The notes under the pieces were generated by a model. It was not told the origin of the DNA. It saw nothing but the letters and a program-made list of their open reading frames with translations, and ran no database searches. The position numbers and the translations under genes are program-made. Shown here piece after piece: positions 33,901 to 38,885 of a stretch of 64,000 nt of DNA. Location: the NCBI GenBank assembly GCA_022376925.1, contig JAIOJX010000030.1:168635298-168699297 (forward strand). The letters are read 5' to 3'. Numbering within the stretch: position 1 is the stretch's first letter; each line of letters begins with the position of its first letter. Origin of the DNA: Tragulus kanchil (lineage: Eukaryota; Chordata; Mammalia; Artiodactyla; Tragulidae).

Positions 33901-35054
33901 CTTAAAAATTTTTACAGGAGTCAGAAAAGTTGCGTGCAGAAAATTTATTTTTAAAAGAAAGGAAGAAAGAGTGAACCATAAAGATCCTGATCAACCTTGT
34001 TTGAAGCCTTTTTTCCCTGTTACAAAAGTAAGAGCTACCCTTGCGCGTTGAGGAGAGCTGAGTTAAGAGCCATGAGTATTACCTGTGTGTGTGGGGGTGG
34101 GAGGGCTGAAACTCAGTTTTCTCATGAGCACCCCACATCCGTACACACCTGTGGCAGCTGGCAGCTGCAGTTAGAGGTTGCCATTTCAGAGCTCTTAAGT
34201 CAACTGTAAATATTGGAAAAGCTTTTGAAAATGACAGAGCCGGTTAGCATAAGACTGCCGGCTGTGACCGGGCATCCTGTGGTTGAGAGTGGCTTGGATC
34301 ACAAAAGCTGGGGGCCTGGGCTCTGTCTGTCCTTCCCTCTCCTCCTCAAGGACATACTATGATGTTATTTTATCTTTTTATATATATTTATTTATTTGTC
34401 TGTGCTGGGTCTTAGTTGTAGCATGTGGGATCTAGTTCCTAACCAGGGTTCAAACCTAAACCCCTGCATTAGGACCGTGGAGTCTTAACCACTGGACTAC
34501 CCGGGAAGTCGCAGTGATGTTATTGTAAATGAAAAATTAAAAGCAGTTCATTTTTCCTTCCCTGGATCTCCTTGTAGGAGATGGAAATGTTGAAGAAGCA
34601 GGTAGAGTGTCTGGCTGAGGAGAATGGAAAGTTGGTAGGTCACCAAAACCTCCATCAGAAGATCCAGTACGTAGTGCGGCTGAAGAAGGAAAACGTCAGG
34701 CTTACCGAGGTAAACTCCTGAAACTTGTTCAGAGTAAACGCTTTCTGGTTTTTAAATGATTAATTTAAATTCAATTTAATTATGGAATCACTTAACTGCT
34801 TTTCTTCAGGGAACCTCCTGAAAAAAAAAAAAATTCAACCATTGCTAGTCATAATTCAGTGATCATACTCATGAGATTCTTGTTTACTGTTAAGTAGTTT
34901 ACCAATGGAAATTTTAACTTAATGAATGCCAAGAATAATTCTTTCTGTAAGAATGAGAGCCTTAATTTTTTTTTCTTTTCCTTAAAAATTTTTACAGGAG
35001 TCAGAAAAGTTGCGTGCAGAAAATTTATTTTTAAAAGAAAGGAAGAAAGAGTGA
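314..35054 (+). CDS. KIF15: KIF15 (kinesin-12), 3' part of the gene, 22 coding exons
   Basis: KIF15 (Hklp2, kinesin-12) is a plus-end-directed spindle kinesin that acts with Eg5 in bipolar spindle assembly; its C-terminal coiled-coil tail is the part that associates with TPX2 and Ki-67. Seen here: 22 exons, all with AG acceptors and GT donors, whose lengths sum to 2652 nt (883 residues plus TGA) with every junction phase matching. Diagnostic peptides include NEQAFEAISEEL, LHSADKELSS, HATEQLNMLTEASKKHSG and KIQYVVRLKKEN, all close to mammalian KIF15. The protein is almost wholly heptad-rich coiled coil. The family length is near 1390 residues, so the motor and neck lie upstream of the window. 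No internal stop or frameshift occurs if one copy of each duplicated exon is used. Exons at 8245, 31851, 33501 and 33918 are present more than once through 1.1-kb direct duplications that are probably assembly artefacts. Confidence 0.97.
492..801 (+). other. KIF15 intron, no recognised element
   Basis: AT-rich intron sequence; nothing recognised. Confidence 0.6.
802..3000 (+). repeat. Tandem duplication D1 (period about 1099)
   Basis: Copy A 802-1900 and copy B 1901-3000 are head-to-tail and nearly identical. Differences cluster at the start (tccctgatgaacaactgg versus tcctgatgaacaacggg) plus single bases such as taacaaaag versus taaaaaaag. Intronic sequence without a known repeat. The junction falls 48 bp before exon W2. 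Confidence 0.95.
3048..3189 (+). CDS. KIF15: KIF15 coding exon W2
   Basis: Acceptor ends ttaccag; donor gtaaaa. The carried A plus GT gives Ser, then QHEFSPKGLKEPCSLAYTEK through YEEFKELS; two bases carry over. TEKLKAQLLQVQTELNNSK is strongly KIF15-like. The exon lies 48 bp beyond the end of a 1.1-kb tandem duplication and is itself single copy. Confidence 0.95.
3333..3997 (-). mobile_element. 5'-truncated L1, 3' end (ORF2 C-terminus and 3'UTR)
   Basis: The minus strand encodes the end of L1 ORF2 (VYIYTMEYYSAIK-like motif WYIYMMEYYSAIKRNAEES and ARTWKQPRCPSTNEWI), followed by the G/A-rich artiodactyl L1 3'UTR and an A-tail at about 3343-3354 (T-run on + strand). ORF2 frame is open for about 100 codons here, so it is fairly young. 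Confidence 0.9.
4158..4182 (+). repeat. (AC)n microsatellite
   Basis: Uninterrupted CA/AC dinucleotides. Similar short tracts lie at about 6798-6815 (GT), 6903-6918 (AT), 20235-20275 (AT/AC) and 26366-26382 (AT). Confidence 0.95.
4350..4478 (-). mobile_element. BovA-type SINE fragment
   Basis: Contains gcaagaatactggagtgggt and tgactccatggactgtggcc, the BovA core derived from BovB. Confidence 0.85.
4615..4871 (+). mobile_element. Young CHR-like SINE with target-site duplication
   Basis: Starts gggctttcctggtggtcc, has the tRNA B-box-like ggtttgatccc, and ends in gaggccaaaa plus poly-A. The 14-nt duplication aaatcattgctctt flanks it (4601-4614, 4872-4885). Confidence 0.92.
4998..5205 (-). mobile_element. 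Bov-tA/BovA2 SINE
   Basis: Minus-strand tRNA head joined to BovA core: agagccaccaaggaagg at one end and caggaatactggagtgggtt in the body. Confidence 0.88.
5387..5645 (-). mobile_element. Young CHR-like SINE
   Basis: Reverse complement of the young SINE, ending ccaccagggaagccc. Imperfect flanking repeats (ctatgtctctgatg and caatgtctctcatt) suggest a diverged target-site duplication. Confidence 0.88.
5792..5933 (+). CDS. KIF15: KIF15 coding exon W3
   Basis: Acceptor tctattag, donor gtaggt. Completes Arg and encodes KRQVELESELQSLQKA through LNKIHVETLK, ending in phase 0. The acceptor sits in an AT-rich 26-bp tandem repeat with a poor pyrimidine tract, and the exon is bracketed by a roughly 360-bp inverted repeat in its two flanking introns. 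Confidence 0.95.
6303..6570 (-). mobile_element. Old tRNA-derived SINE split by the U6 retrocopy
   Basis: aaccagggattaaactcaga and gattgccagagaattc are the body and head of an older CHR-type SINE. They are separated by the U6 insertion at about 6420-6540. Confidence 0.65.
6434..6539 (-). pseudogene. Full-length retrotransposed U6 snRNA copy
   Basis: The reverse complement reads from GTGCTCGCC through the U6 core (ACGATACAGAGAAGATTAGC) to CCATATTTT. By my comparison with the vertebrate U6 sequence there are about six substitutions in 106 nt. The 3' end is followed by an A-tract (T-run on the + strand, about 6420-6433). Matching flanks of about 14 nt (ctgcagtgagtctt) lie on both sides, the mark of LINE-mediated insertion. 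No pol III PSE/TATA is apparent upstream, so it is probably silent. Confidence 0.9.
6918..7181 (-). mobile_element. Young CHR-like SINE (right arm of the inverted repeat)
   Basis: Ends ccaccaggaaagccc; its 3' tail (atgatgatttagaggc on the minus strand) differs from the tail of the left-arm SINE. Confidence 0.88.
7335..7400 (-). mobile_element. Old SINE head fragment
   Basis: gtctaaccactagaccactg then gggaagtccc, the diverged head of a CHR-type SINE; a similar remnant is common in these introns. Confidence 0.55.
7706..8023 (+). mobile_element. Young CHR-like SINE, full length, with target-site duplication
   Basis: About 318 bp: tRNA-like head with B box ggttcgatccc, body with gagccggagctctggagcgc, a C-rich segment, then (aaat)n. 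Flanked by aaaaatcttcctacaa at 7690-7705 and 8024-8039. Its duplicate copy is at about 8814-9128. Confidence 0.93.
8245..8442 (+). CDS. KIF15: KIF15 coding exon W4 (copy A)
   Basis: Acceptor gctgcag, donor gtaatg; 198 nt, phase 0 to 0. Encodes IITTPTKAYQLRSL through NEQAFEAISEELRMVQ. An identical second copy lies at 9350-9547 inside a 1.1-kb direct tandem duplication. Because the exon is phase-neutral, using both would add 66 residues without a frameshift, but no KIF15 known to me carries such a repeat. Confidence 0.94.
9350..9547 (+). CDS. KIF15: KIF15 exon W4 (copy B, duplicate)
   Basis: Exact second copy of the 198-nt exon with the same splice sites, within copy B of the duplication spanning 7413-9608. 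It is either a false duplication from assembly or a real in-frame exon duplication; I favour the former. Confidence 0.6.
9609..10189 (+). other. KIF15 intron, no recognised element
   Basis: Single-copy-looking intron; no exon, repeat or RNA recognised. Confidence 0.6.
10190..10504 (-). mobile_element. Young CHR-like SINE next to KIF15 exon W5
   Basis: Full-length reverse-complement copy with G-rich segment at about 10204-10250 and head ccaccagggaagccc. Confidence 0.92.
10596..10703 (+). CDS. KIF15: KIF15 coding exon W5
   Basis: Acceptor gttacag, donor gtgagc; 108 nt, phase 0 to 0. Encodes EQMSALRVKLDEEEHKNL through HHSTQMQE. The acceptor is only 91 bp downstream of a minus-strand young SINE, so the SINE borders the branch-point region. 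Confidence 0.94.
10963..11068 (+). CDS. KIF15: KIF15 coding exon W6
   Basis: Encodes LFSSERTDWTKQQQEHLSQ through DTQTGND with one base carried over. Acceptor cctaaag at 10961-10962 and donor gtgagt. A second AG with a better pyrimidine tract lies 18 bp upstream at 10943-10944; its use would put TAA directly after the junction. Confidence 0.92.
11069..11763 (+). other. KIF15 intron, no recognised element
   Basis: AT-rich intron with no recognisable mobile element. Confidence 0.6.
11764..11975 (+). mobile_element. Bov-tA SINE
   Basis: tRNA head gggctttcctgggggttc joined to BovA body (ggaggaggaaatggcaaccc, tccagtattcttgc). Confidence 0.88.
12192..12357 (+). CDS. KIF15: KIF15 coding exon W7
   Basis: Acceptor gttttag, donor gtagag. 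The carried T plus AT gives Tyr, followed by LESEVQDLRVVLHSADKELS through MQVQLQLDNV and two carried bases. Heptad-rich coiled coil matching the KIF15 stalk. Confidence 0.95.
12479..12605 (+). mobile_element. Old CHR-type SINE
   Basis: gggatttacctgggcgtcca and ggtttgatgcctggtcaggg mark head and B-box region; strongly diverged. Confidence 0.65.
12606..13435 (+). other. KIF15 intron, no recognised element
   Basis: Moderately GC-rich at 12700-13080, but without a convincing exon or repeat. Confidence 0.55.
13436..13571 (-). mobile_element. Old CHR-type SINE
   Basis: gattggagtctcaaccactg then aacctccagggaag; a diverged minus-strand SINE. Confidence 0.65.
13907..14345 (-). pseudogene. Possible retrocopy of an unidentified transcript 3' end
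   Basis: Minus-strand sequence of about 420 bp with low repeat content ends in an A-tract (T-run at 13907-13926 on the + strand), as expected of a retrocopied 3'UTR. It contains a long open stretch without start context. I do not recognise a parent gene and see no convincing target-site duplication. Confidence 0.3.
14346..14786 (+). other. KIF15 intron, no recognised element
   Basis: Single-copy-looking sequence leading to exon W8. Confidence 0.6.
14787..14937 (+). CDS. KIF15: KIF15 coding exon W8
   Basis: Acceptor gataaag, donor gtaagt. Completes Arg and encodes LEKEKLLENKACLQDSYENL through NETLKSDLN; phase 0 at the end. Confidence 0.95.
15107..15192 (+). CDS. KIF15: KIF15 coding exon W9
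   Basis: Acceptor ctttcag, donor gtgagt; 86 nt. Encodes NLMELFEAEKEHNNKLLLQ through DKESSS with two bases carried. The preceding intron is only 169 bp. Confidence 0.95.
15193..16150 (+). other. KIF15 intron, no recognised element
   Basis: No mobile element recognised; contains an old-looking repeat-like phrase near 15660-15850 that I cannot name. Confidence 0.5.
16151..16220 (+). CDS. KIF15: KIF15 coding exon W10
   Basis: Acceptor tttccag, donor gtagat; 70 nt. Completes Lys and encodes EILEVLEAVRKEKQKEMA through KCEQQ, ending in phase 0. Confidence 0.94.
16605..16691 (+). CDS. KIF15: KIF15 coding exon W11
   Basis: Acceptor cccatag, donor gtaggt; 87 nt, phase 0 to 0. Encodes MAKVQKLQESLGATEKLI through SWDADK. 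Confidence 0.94.
16692..18209 (+). other. KIF15 introns around exon W12, no recognised element
   Basis: Apart from exon W12, AT-rich intron sequence without recognised repeats. Confidence 0.55.
17294..17398 (+). CDS. KIF15: KIF15 coding exon W12
   Basis: Acceptor tgtcag, donor gtaagt; 105 nt, phase 0 to 0. Encodes EVVTDLMSQIQELRTSVSE through RQELEDIN. Confidence 0.95.
18210..18332 (+). CDS. KIF15: KIF15 coding exon W13
   Basis: Acceptor tccgtag, donor gtaggt; 123 nt, phase 0 to 0. Encodes GKYNSTLGDREESKALIKSQ through RILSEDIE. The first residue is Gly where I recall Cys in other mammals. A young SINE sits about 50 bp downstream of the donor. Confidence 0.94.
18373..18727 (-). mobile_element. 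Young CHR-like SINE downstream of exon W13
   Basis: Full-length with G-rich tail segment (ggatggggtggggagggagg) and head ccaccagggaagccc. Possible flanking repeat tttttgg(g)tttttt. Confidence 0.9.
18728..19729 (+). other. KIF15 intron, no recognised element
   Basis: Possible ancient L1 or L2-like traces (gtggttcaaacttcaaag) near 19100, too weak to call. Confidence 0.45.
19730..19950 (-). mobile_element. Old CHR-type SINE remnant
   Basis: ttgcagagccccagctctag and agttgtggcatgtgggctta match the middle of CHR SINEs; the ends are eroded. Confidence 0.55.
20283..20446 (+). mobile_element. Bov-tA SINE
   Basis: ggttccctggtggctctgcc head, then ggagggcatggcaacccact and gtattcttgcctggagaatt. Confidence 0.88.
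20845..21170 (+). mobile_element. Young CHR-like SINE with target-site duplication
   Basis: Flanked by aaaagaacctctt (20832-20844 and 21171-21183). Full length with C-rich segment and (aaat)n tail. Confidence 0.93.
21255..21408 (+). mobile_element. Short CHR-type SINE (150-bp subfamily) with target-site duplication
   Basis: Head atccctggtggtccagtggc, body tgctggggacctgggttcaa, tail caaataaatacattaa. Flanked by gtttgttccc (21245-21254, 21409-21418). The same subfamily is at 42440-42578. Confidence 0.85.
22141..22357 (+). mobile_element. Young CHR-like SINE with internal deletion
   Basis: Head and tail intact, but the middle jumps from ggagcgca to cacaggcc, losing about 75 bp. The C-rich segment is also missing. 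Flanked by aaaactttctta. Confidence 0.88.
22463..22609 (+). CDS. KIF15: KIF15 coding exon W14
   Basis: Acceptor cctaacag, donor gtaaaa; 147 nt, phase 0 to 0. Encodes KDMLCEDLAHATEQLNML through LIQELQHK, the most strongly conserved stalk segment seen here. Confidence 0.96.
22610..23029 (+). other. KIF15 intron, no recognised element
   Basis: No feature recognised. Confidence 0.6.
23030..23312 (+). mobile_element. Young CHR-like SINE
   Basis: Starts ggggcatccctggtggtcca, ends aagaggccaaaattaaaa, the same tail type as the SINE at 4615. Confidence 0.9.
23451..23552 (+). CDS. KIF15: KIF15 coding exon W15
   Basis: Acceptor tccccag, donor gtactt; 102 nt, phase 0 to 0. Encodes LNQKKEEVEQKKNEYNFK through MDSAAKYPQ. 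Confidence 0.95.
23847..24011 (+). CDS. KIF15: KIF15 coding exon W16
   Basis: Acceptor attttag, donor gtaact; 165 nt, phase 0 to 0. Encodes SPETPPHFQMHLAKLLETQ through NAEILRIK. It ends 41 bp before a 1.06-kb intronic tandem duplication. Confidence 0.95.
24053..26166 (+). repeat. Tandem duplication D3 (period about 1057)
   Basis: Copy A 24053-25109 and copy B 25110-26166. Copy A is joined in the middle of a CHR-type SINE (after tgtagcagaca), and copy B continues the SINE normally. Intronic; no exon inside. Confidence 0.95.
24258..24400 (-). mobile_element. Old CHR-type SINE (also at about 25315-25457 by duplication D3)
   Basis: cttaaccactgcgccaccag then ggaactccc; diverged minus-strand SINE. 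Confidence 0.7.
26113..26395 (+). mobile_element. CHR-type SINE, near full length
   Basis: Head ccttggtagtccagtggtta, repeated body modules (caacaagagaagccgctgca, caactagggagtag), and tail gcaatgaagacccagtgcag with (taaa)n. Its first 50 bp also ends copy A of D3. Confidence 0.85.
26640..27113 (-). mobile_element. Old SINE with a young SINE nested inside
   Basis: Outer SINE parts are at 26640-26783 and 27041-27113. The young minus-strand SINE (26784-27040, ending ccaccagggaagccc) is flanked by agggattgaactctt on both sides. This is a clean target-site duplication within the B-box region of the older element. Confidence 0.88.
27350..27459 (+). CDS. KIF15: KIF15 coding exon W17
   Basis: Acceptor gtttttag, donor gtgaga; 110 nt. 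Encodes EQLGEMENLRLEAKQLREKN through DIKRQKDS with two bases carried. Confidence 0.95.
27460..28509 (+). other. KIF15 intron, mostly unrecognised
   Basis: A faint SINE-head trace (actactggaccacctgggag) lies at about 27993-28015; the rest is unrecognised. Confidence 0.5.
28510..28582 (+). CDS. KIF15: KIF15 coding exon W18
   Basis: Acceptor ctatgcag, donor gtatga; 73 nt. Completes Ser and encodes EQNHSDSQQLKNEQDEVIK through RLAK, ending in phase 0. Confidence 0.93.
28893..29455 (-). mobile_element. L1 3' fragment (minus)
   Basis: Minus-strand L1 ORF2 end and 3'UTR: ttatccattcatctatcgat and gctgagcaatattccgttgc are diagnostic. More diverged than the L1 at 3333. Confidence 0.85.
29594..29631 (+). 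CDS. KIF15: KIF15 coding exon W19 (micro-exon, 38 nt)
   Basis: Acceptor cttttag, donor gtaagt. Encodes NKLVEEMLKMKG with two carried bases that complete Asp in the next exon. Matches the VEEMLKMK segment of KIF15. Confidence 0.93.
29868..29985 (-). mobile_element. BovA-type SINE fragment
   Basis: ctctgtccatgggatctctc and gagaattctggaatgggttg, the BovA core. Confidence 0.8.
29986..30839 (+). other. KIF15 intron, no recognised element
   Basis: AT-rich; no feature recognised. Confidence 0.55.
30840..31184 (-). mobile_element. CHR-type SINE, full length
   Basis: Ends tgagctaccagggaagccc; body contains gttgcagcacatgggctcaa and gttgcggtgacttctcttgt. Confidence 0.85.
31851..32016 (+). CDS. KIF15: KIF15 coding exon W20 (copy A)
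   Basis: Acceptor gttacag, donor gtgcat; 166 nt, phase 2 to 0. Encodes (D)LEQLQSTLQDKETNYLMMTE through YEERERKHK. An identical copy lies at 32965-33130. Splicing both in series would shift the frame, so at most one can be used in a normal transcript. Confidence 0.9.
32172..32321 (-). mobile_element. Old CHR-type SINE (three copies through D4/D5)
   Basis: ttaaccactggactacccgg then gaagtcgc. The same element recurs at about 33285-33434 and 34362-34511 because of overlapping duplications. Confidence 0.7.
32388..32419 (+). pseudogene. KIF15: KIF15 exon W21 fragment at a duplication junction
   Basis: The first 32 nt of exon W21 with its intact acceptor (cttgtag). It is cut off after gtagagtg where the second copy of the 1.1-kb duplication begins. 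There is no donor and no continuation of the exon. Confidence 0.85.
32965..33130 (+). CDS. KIF15: KIF15 exon W20 (copy B, duplicate)
   Basis: Exact repeat of the 166-nt exon with the same splice sites, in copy B of the 31325-33532 duplication. This copy is followed directly by a complete W21, so it is the one that fits a normal gene order. Confidence 0.7.
33501..33632 (+). CDS. KIF15: KIF15 coding exon W21 (complete copy 1)
   Basis: Acceptor ccttgtag, donor gtaaac; 132 nt, phase 0 to 0. Encodes EMEMLKKQVECLAEENGKL through KKENVRLTE. Repeated at 34578-34709; a truncated third copy lies at 32388. Confidence 0.9.
33918..33974 (+). CDS. KIF15: KIF15 terminal coding exon W22 (copy 1)
   Basis: Acceptor tttacag; encodes ESEKLRAENLFLKERKKE then TGA. 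The sequence after this copy runs only about 260 bp before it re-enters the duplicated W21 intron at 34234, so it has no complete 3'UTR. Confidence 0.85.
   Translation, partial: ESEKLRAENLFLKERKKE
34578..34709 (+). CDS. KIF15: KIF15 exon W21 (complete copy 2, duplicate)
   Basis: Exact repeat of the 132-nt exon in copy B of the 33157-35300 duplication, followed by the W22 copy that has the complete 3'UTR. Confidence 0.75.
34998..35054 (+). CDS. KIF15: KIF15 terminal exon W22 (copy 2, with full 3'UTR)
   Basis: Same 18 residues and TGA as at 33918. This copy continues into a 3'UTR of about 580 bp ending with AATAAA, so it is the natural gene end. Confidence 0.85.
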   Translation, partial: ESEKLRAENLFLKERKKE

Positions 35055-35640
35055 ACCATAAAGATCCTGATCAACCTTGTTTGAAGCCTTTTTTCCCTGT
35101 TACAAAAGTAAGAGCTACCCTTGCGCGTTGAGGAGAGCTGAGTTAAGAGCCATGAGTATTACCTGTGTGTGTGGGGGTGGGAGGGCTGAAACTCAGTTTT
35201 CTCATGAGCACCCCACATCCGTACACACCTGTGGCAGCTGGCAGCTGCAGTTAGAGGTTGCCATTTCAGAGCTCTTAAGTCAACTGTAAATATTGGAAAA
35301 AGCTTTTTGAAAACTTTTTTTTTTTTTTTTGGAGTTGTTGCGAAAACCTTTTCTTTTTTAAAATAAAAGCCTGTAACTGAGGTTTTACAGGGATGTCAGC
35401 CAGATTATATTTTTCCTTCGATACTGTCATAACCTCCTTTGAGTCTTGCATCCTAAGTTCTGACAATATACGGTGGTTTCAAAACTTCCAGTGAAGTTAG
35501 TGACTCTGCAGCATGTATGAATAGCAGATTTGTTAATATTGATTTTTTCTTATATTCCTTGAAATGTTCTCAGGGGCCTTTTTTGTGACTGTAAATATAG
35601 CCATTGTTTAAAATATAATAAAATCTTTTCAAAATATGCA
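35055..35640 (+). terminator. KIF15: KIF15 3'UTR and polyadenylation signal
   Basis: AT-rich sequence after the stop. A canonical AATAAA lies at 35617-35622, about 565 nt after TGA, followed by a T-rich region typical of a cleavage site. No further KIF15-like sequence follows. Confidence 0.75.
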
Positions 35641-35679
35641 TTTTATTTATTTAGTTTTTCACAATTTTTTTAATTTTGT

Positions 35680-35765
35680 TTTTTTGATTTTACAGAGTTC
35701 TGTTGTTTACAGATATGTATAATTCCATATTAGTCATATGTGTATCCCATATGTATATATATTTT
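35680..35765 (-). mobile_element. L1 3'UTR fragment
   Basis: acagagttctgttgtttaca resembles the L1 segment at 3383-3400. Confidence 0.5.
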
Positions 35766-36019
35766 AATAAGGTAATTTATAGTGTTCATCATATATTTAT
35801 TGAGCAACTACTATATGCCAGGCACTGGTCATCAGTGAACATAGCAAACAGAAACCCTGCTCTTGTTTCAGGGAAATACTGACTCCATGTTGGATGTGTT
35901 TCTTTCATTTTAGCCTTTGCTTCCTGTTGCTTTTGTTCACTGAAAGGATACTGTCCGTACATGAGAGCCTGCCTTGTGAAACCCTGCCCGTCTACCCAAG
36001 CATTCAACCAGAATGTCTT

Positions 36020-36323
36020 TGTTCAGGACCCTGTCCACCTGTGAATGGTTACAGGAAGAAAAGAACACATCCCTTCCCCGGGGCTGGCCATTCTAGGAGA
36101 TATTTGCCCTATAACGGGCTTTTTACTTTACTTCACCCCCCCTCCCTGGTATAAAAGAACCTGGCATCCAGATCCTGGTAAATTGGTTGTTTCGAGACAT
36201 TAGTCCATCACCGTCTCGGTCTGCTGGCTTTCCGAATAAGTTTGTGTTCCTTGCCTCAACACCTCATCTCTTAGTTGATTGACCTGTCATGCAGTGAGTA
36301 GAGCAAACTTGGGCTCAGTAACA
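36020..36323 (+). mobile_element. Probable solo LTR (+)
   Basis: TATAAAAG at 36150-36157, an AATAAG variant signal at about 36235, then a U5-like segment ending ggctcagtaaca at 36323. Layout fits a ruminant class I LTR; the left boundary is uncertain and no internal retroviral genes are seen. Confidence 0.5.
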
Positions 36324-36369
36324 CCCTCAAGGAACTTCTGTGTATCAGCACTTTTTATTGTAATGTTCC

Positions 36370-36700
36370 ATTTTGCGACATACCACATTTGACTGACTTA
36401 CCACTCAGTGGACATTTTGTGACCAAAGCGAACCTGGGTCTGCTTACCTGCATCCCTGTGTGCAGTGAAGCCAATCTGCTGACACTGAGTTGTGAAGGGA
36501 AGGGCAGCATTTACTGCAGGGAACTAAGAAAGGAGTTCAGGACAGCAAAGCATTTTCAAAGGCAGGGTAAGGGAGGGGTGTCCCAGGGTTTGTGGTTAGT
36601 TTGTGACCTGTTCTCTGATTGGTTGACGGTGAGGTAACAGGGTGGTGCCACATCACCTATCCTTAGGTGCCAGAAGGTCGGGGGTGATGGGCTATGCACT
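36370..36700 (-). mobile_element. Possible LTR fragment (minus)
   Basis: agtgaagccaatctgctgac, gcatttactgcagggaacta and ttctgattggttgacggtga resemble a common ruminant LTR in reverse orientation. Recognition is by memory only. Confidence 0.35.
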
Positions 36701-36949
36701 GATAGTCACTTTTTTTTTTTTGATGGGCATTTATTTCTTGCATTTAGTGGGAATTTTGGCATCTGTAAAACAATTCAGCGAATATGCCATCAGATTATCT
36801 AGTTACTTAGGAGCTAAAGCAGAAGGGGAAGGGTCTCTCGCCACAAGGCCCTATAGGGTCTTGCTTGGTTACAGTTTAAACTGTTGGCAGTTGGAGGCTA
36901 TTATGAAGAGCCCTGGTATAAAACTTCCTGTGTAAGTCTTAGTGGGAAA

Positions 36950-37515
36950 ATGTGTTTCACATCCCTTGAGTAGATACCTAGGGGTGAAACTCCTTAGTCA
37001 TCTGGTGAGTGTGTATCTAACTTTTAAAGATATTCTCTAACGTTTTATAAATGTACCATTTGGGTGCGCTCTTTCGTGTTTCCACCAATCGTGTGTTCCA
37101 GTTTCTCCATATTTGTATTGTCAGATTTTCTATTATAGTCATCTTCTTGGGTGTGAAGTGGTCTATCACTTATATTTTCCTAATGACTAAGGATACTGAG
37201 CACTTTTTACATATAATAGAATACTCAGCAATAAAAAAGAGACAAACTGATATATGCCACAACATGCATGAACCTTGGGAAAAAAAACTTAAGTGAAAGA
37301 AGAGGGATCCAAAAGACCACATATTGTATGAAATGTCCAGAAAAGTGAAAGAAAGCAAATCACAGGCTGGGGATGGGAGTGTGTATGGGCACAAGGGAAT
37401 ACTGAGGAAATGTAAAAGTCATTCATAGTCCTGATTGTACAACTCCATTAAATTGCTAAAAAATGAAACTACATTCACAATGGGTTAATTTTACAGTTTG
37501 TAAATTATACCTCAA
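36950..37515. mobile_element. Ancient L1 3' end fragments, rearranged
   Basis: 36960-37205 matches an antisense L1 3' region (tgggtgtgaagtggtctatc). 37206-37515 matches the sense 3' end (gaatactcagcaataaaaaa, aaatgtccagaaaagtgaaa, aattatacctcaata). Opposite orientations suggest an inversion typical of twin priming or two fragments. Confidence 0.65.
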
Positions 37516-37552
37516 TAATGTGGCAGAAAAACAATTATGGAAAATAAATGCA

Positions 37553-37792
37553 GGGATTTCCCCGGTGGTCCACTGGTTAGAAATCTGCGCTTCAATGCAG
37601 GGGACGTGGATTCAATCCCTGGTCGCAAAACTGAGAGCCCACATGCTGCAGGGCAACTAAGCCAGGGCACCACAGCTAGTGAATCTATGAGCTCTGGAGC
37701 TCATACATCACACGAAGATCCTGTGTATCTCAAGGAAGATCTTTTGTGCCACAACTAAGTCCCAATATAGCCAAAAAATAATAATTAAAAAA
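37553..37792 (+). mobile_element. CHR-type SINE
   Basis: Head gggatttccccggtggtcca, B-box region ggattcaatccctggtcgca, tail ataataattaaaaaaaa. Confidence 0.8.
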
Positions 37793-38219
37793 AAAAGAAA
37801 ACTAAAGCATGGTTGAACTCTCAAGGAGTGATAATAGTAAATCCCCAAGAGCCAGAAATAAAAACCAAACTAAAATTCATTGTGAAAAAACAGACACTGA
37901 CTGCTCTGGAGGAGGGGGAAGGCAGTGTAGTGAAGCTGGAGGTAAACAGACTTGGATCTTACCACCTCATGAGATAAAATTGCCTTTTACAGCAAGACCA
38001 AAAAAATACAATTAACAAAAAACATCTTTGCTCTTCGACATCCTGTCTGCCCTGATTGTACATTGTATGTCTGCATTGTGCATCAGCCAGAACTTCCCCA
38101 TCGACAAATGCTTGCTCAACTATAAAAAACAATATTCTAGGATCAGTAAGACAGCTCCTTGAGATAATATTCTTTCTTGCTATCATGAGGGATCTTGTGA
38201 TGCTCTTAGATTAATTAGT

Positions 38220-38885
38220 TTTTTTGTTGACAGCCTCTATGAGTTCCCCAGGGCTGCCGCAACAAATTATCACAGACTGGATGGCTTAAAACAACAAATT
38301 TATACTTGCACAGTTCTGGAGGCTAGAAGTTTTAAAATCAAGGAGTTGGCAAGGTTGTCTCTGCTTTTTAATATGCTGTCTAGATTTGTCATAGCTTTTC
38401 TTCCAAGGATCAAGCATCTTTTAATTTCATGGCTGACCCTGAGATATGCCAAATACAGACACAGAACCAGGCAAAGCAAGACGATTGGTCAAAAAACACC
38501 CAGAAAAAATGCTCCATAAGAGTGATTGAAACTACCACAAAGGTGTGACTCTCTCTGAGCCTGCCCATGTGTGTATCCACAGGTACCGTTTTTCCTCCTA
38601 ATAAAGCACTTTGTTTCACTGCTTTTCTTCTTTGTGGGAATTCATTTCCAACAAAGCTAATGGGCCAGAGCCTTGTCATTGGCCACTGGTCTAGCTGCTA
38701 GGATTCAGTGTGGTCATTGCTGCAGCCTGGAACTGTAGCACTCTGGCTGGTAACTGAAATCCTGCTTCAAGCTGCTGTAGGCTAAAGCCACCTAATGTCA
38801 ACTCCACTTCCAAATAAGGTCACATTCACAAGTGCTGGGGATTAGGACTTCAAAATGTCTTTCTAAGGACCCCAATTCAATTTAT
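38220..38885. mobile_element. Ancient mammalian repeat interrupted by BovB and LTR-like pieces
   Basis: Outer halves (38220-38369: cacagttctggaggctagaa; 38800-38885: gctggggattaggacttcaa) belong to one old element. Between them lies a 60-bp BovB-like piece (38370-38434) and LTR-like sequence with AATAAA at 38600-38605. Confidence 0.45.

Larger units (their letters stand above)
33157..35300 (+). repeat. KIF15: Tandem duplication D5 (period about 1077), contains KIF15 exons W21-W22
   Basis: Copy A 33157-34233, copy B 34234-35300. It overlaps D4, so the 370 bp before exon W21 is present three times. Copies are nearly identical (one cctgg/catgg difference and homopolymer lengths). Confidence 0.95.
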
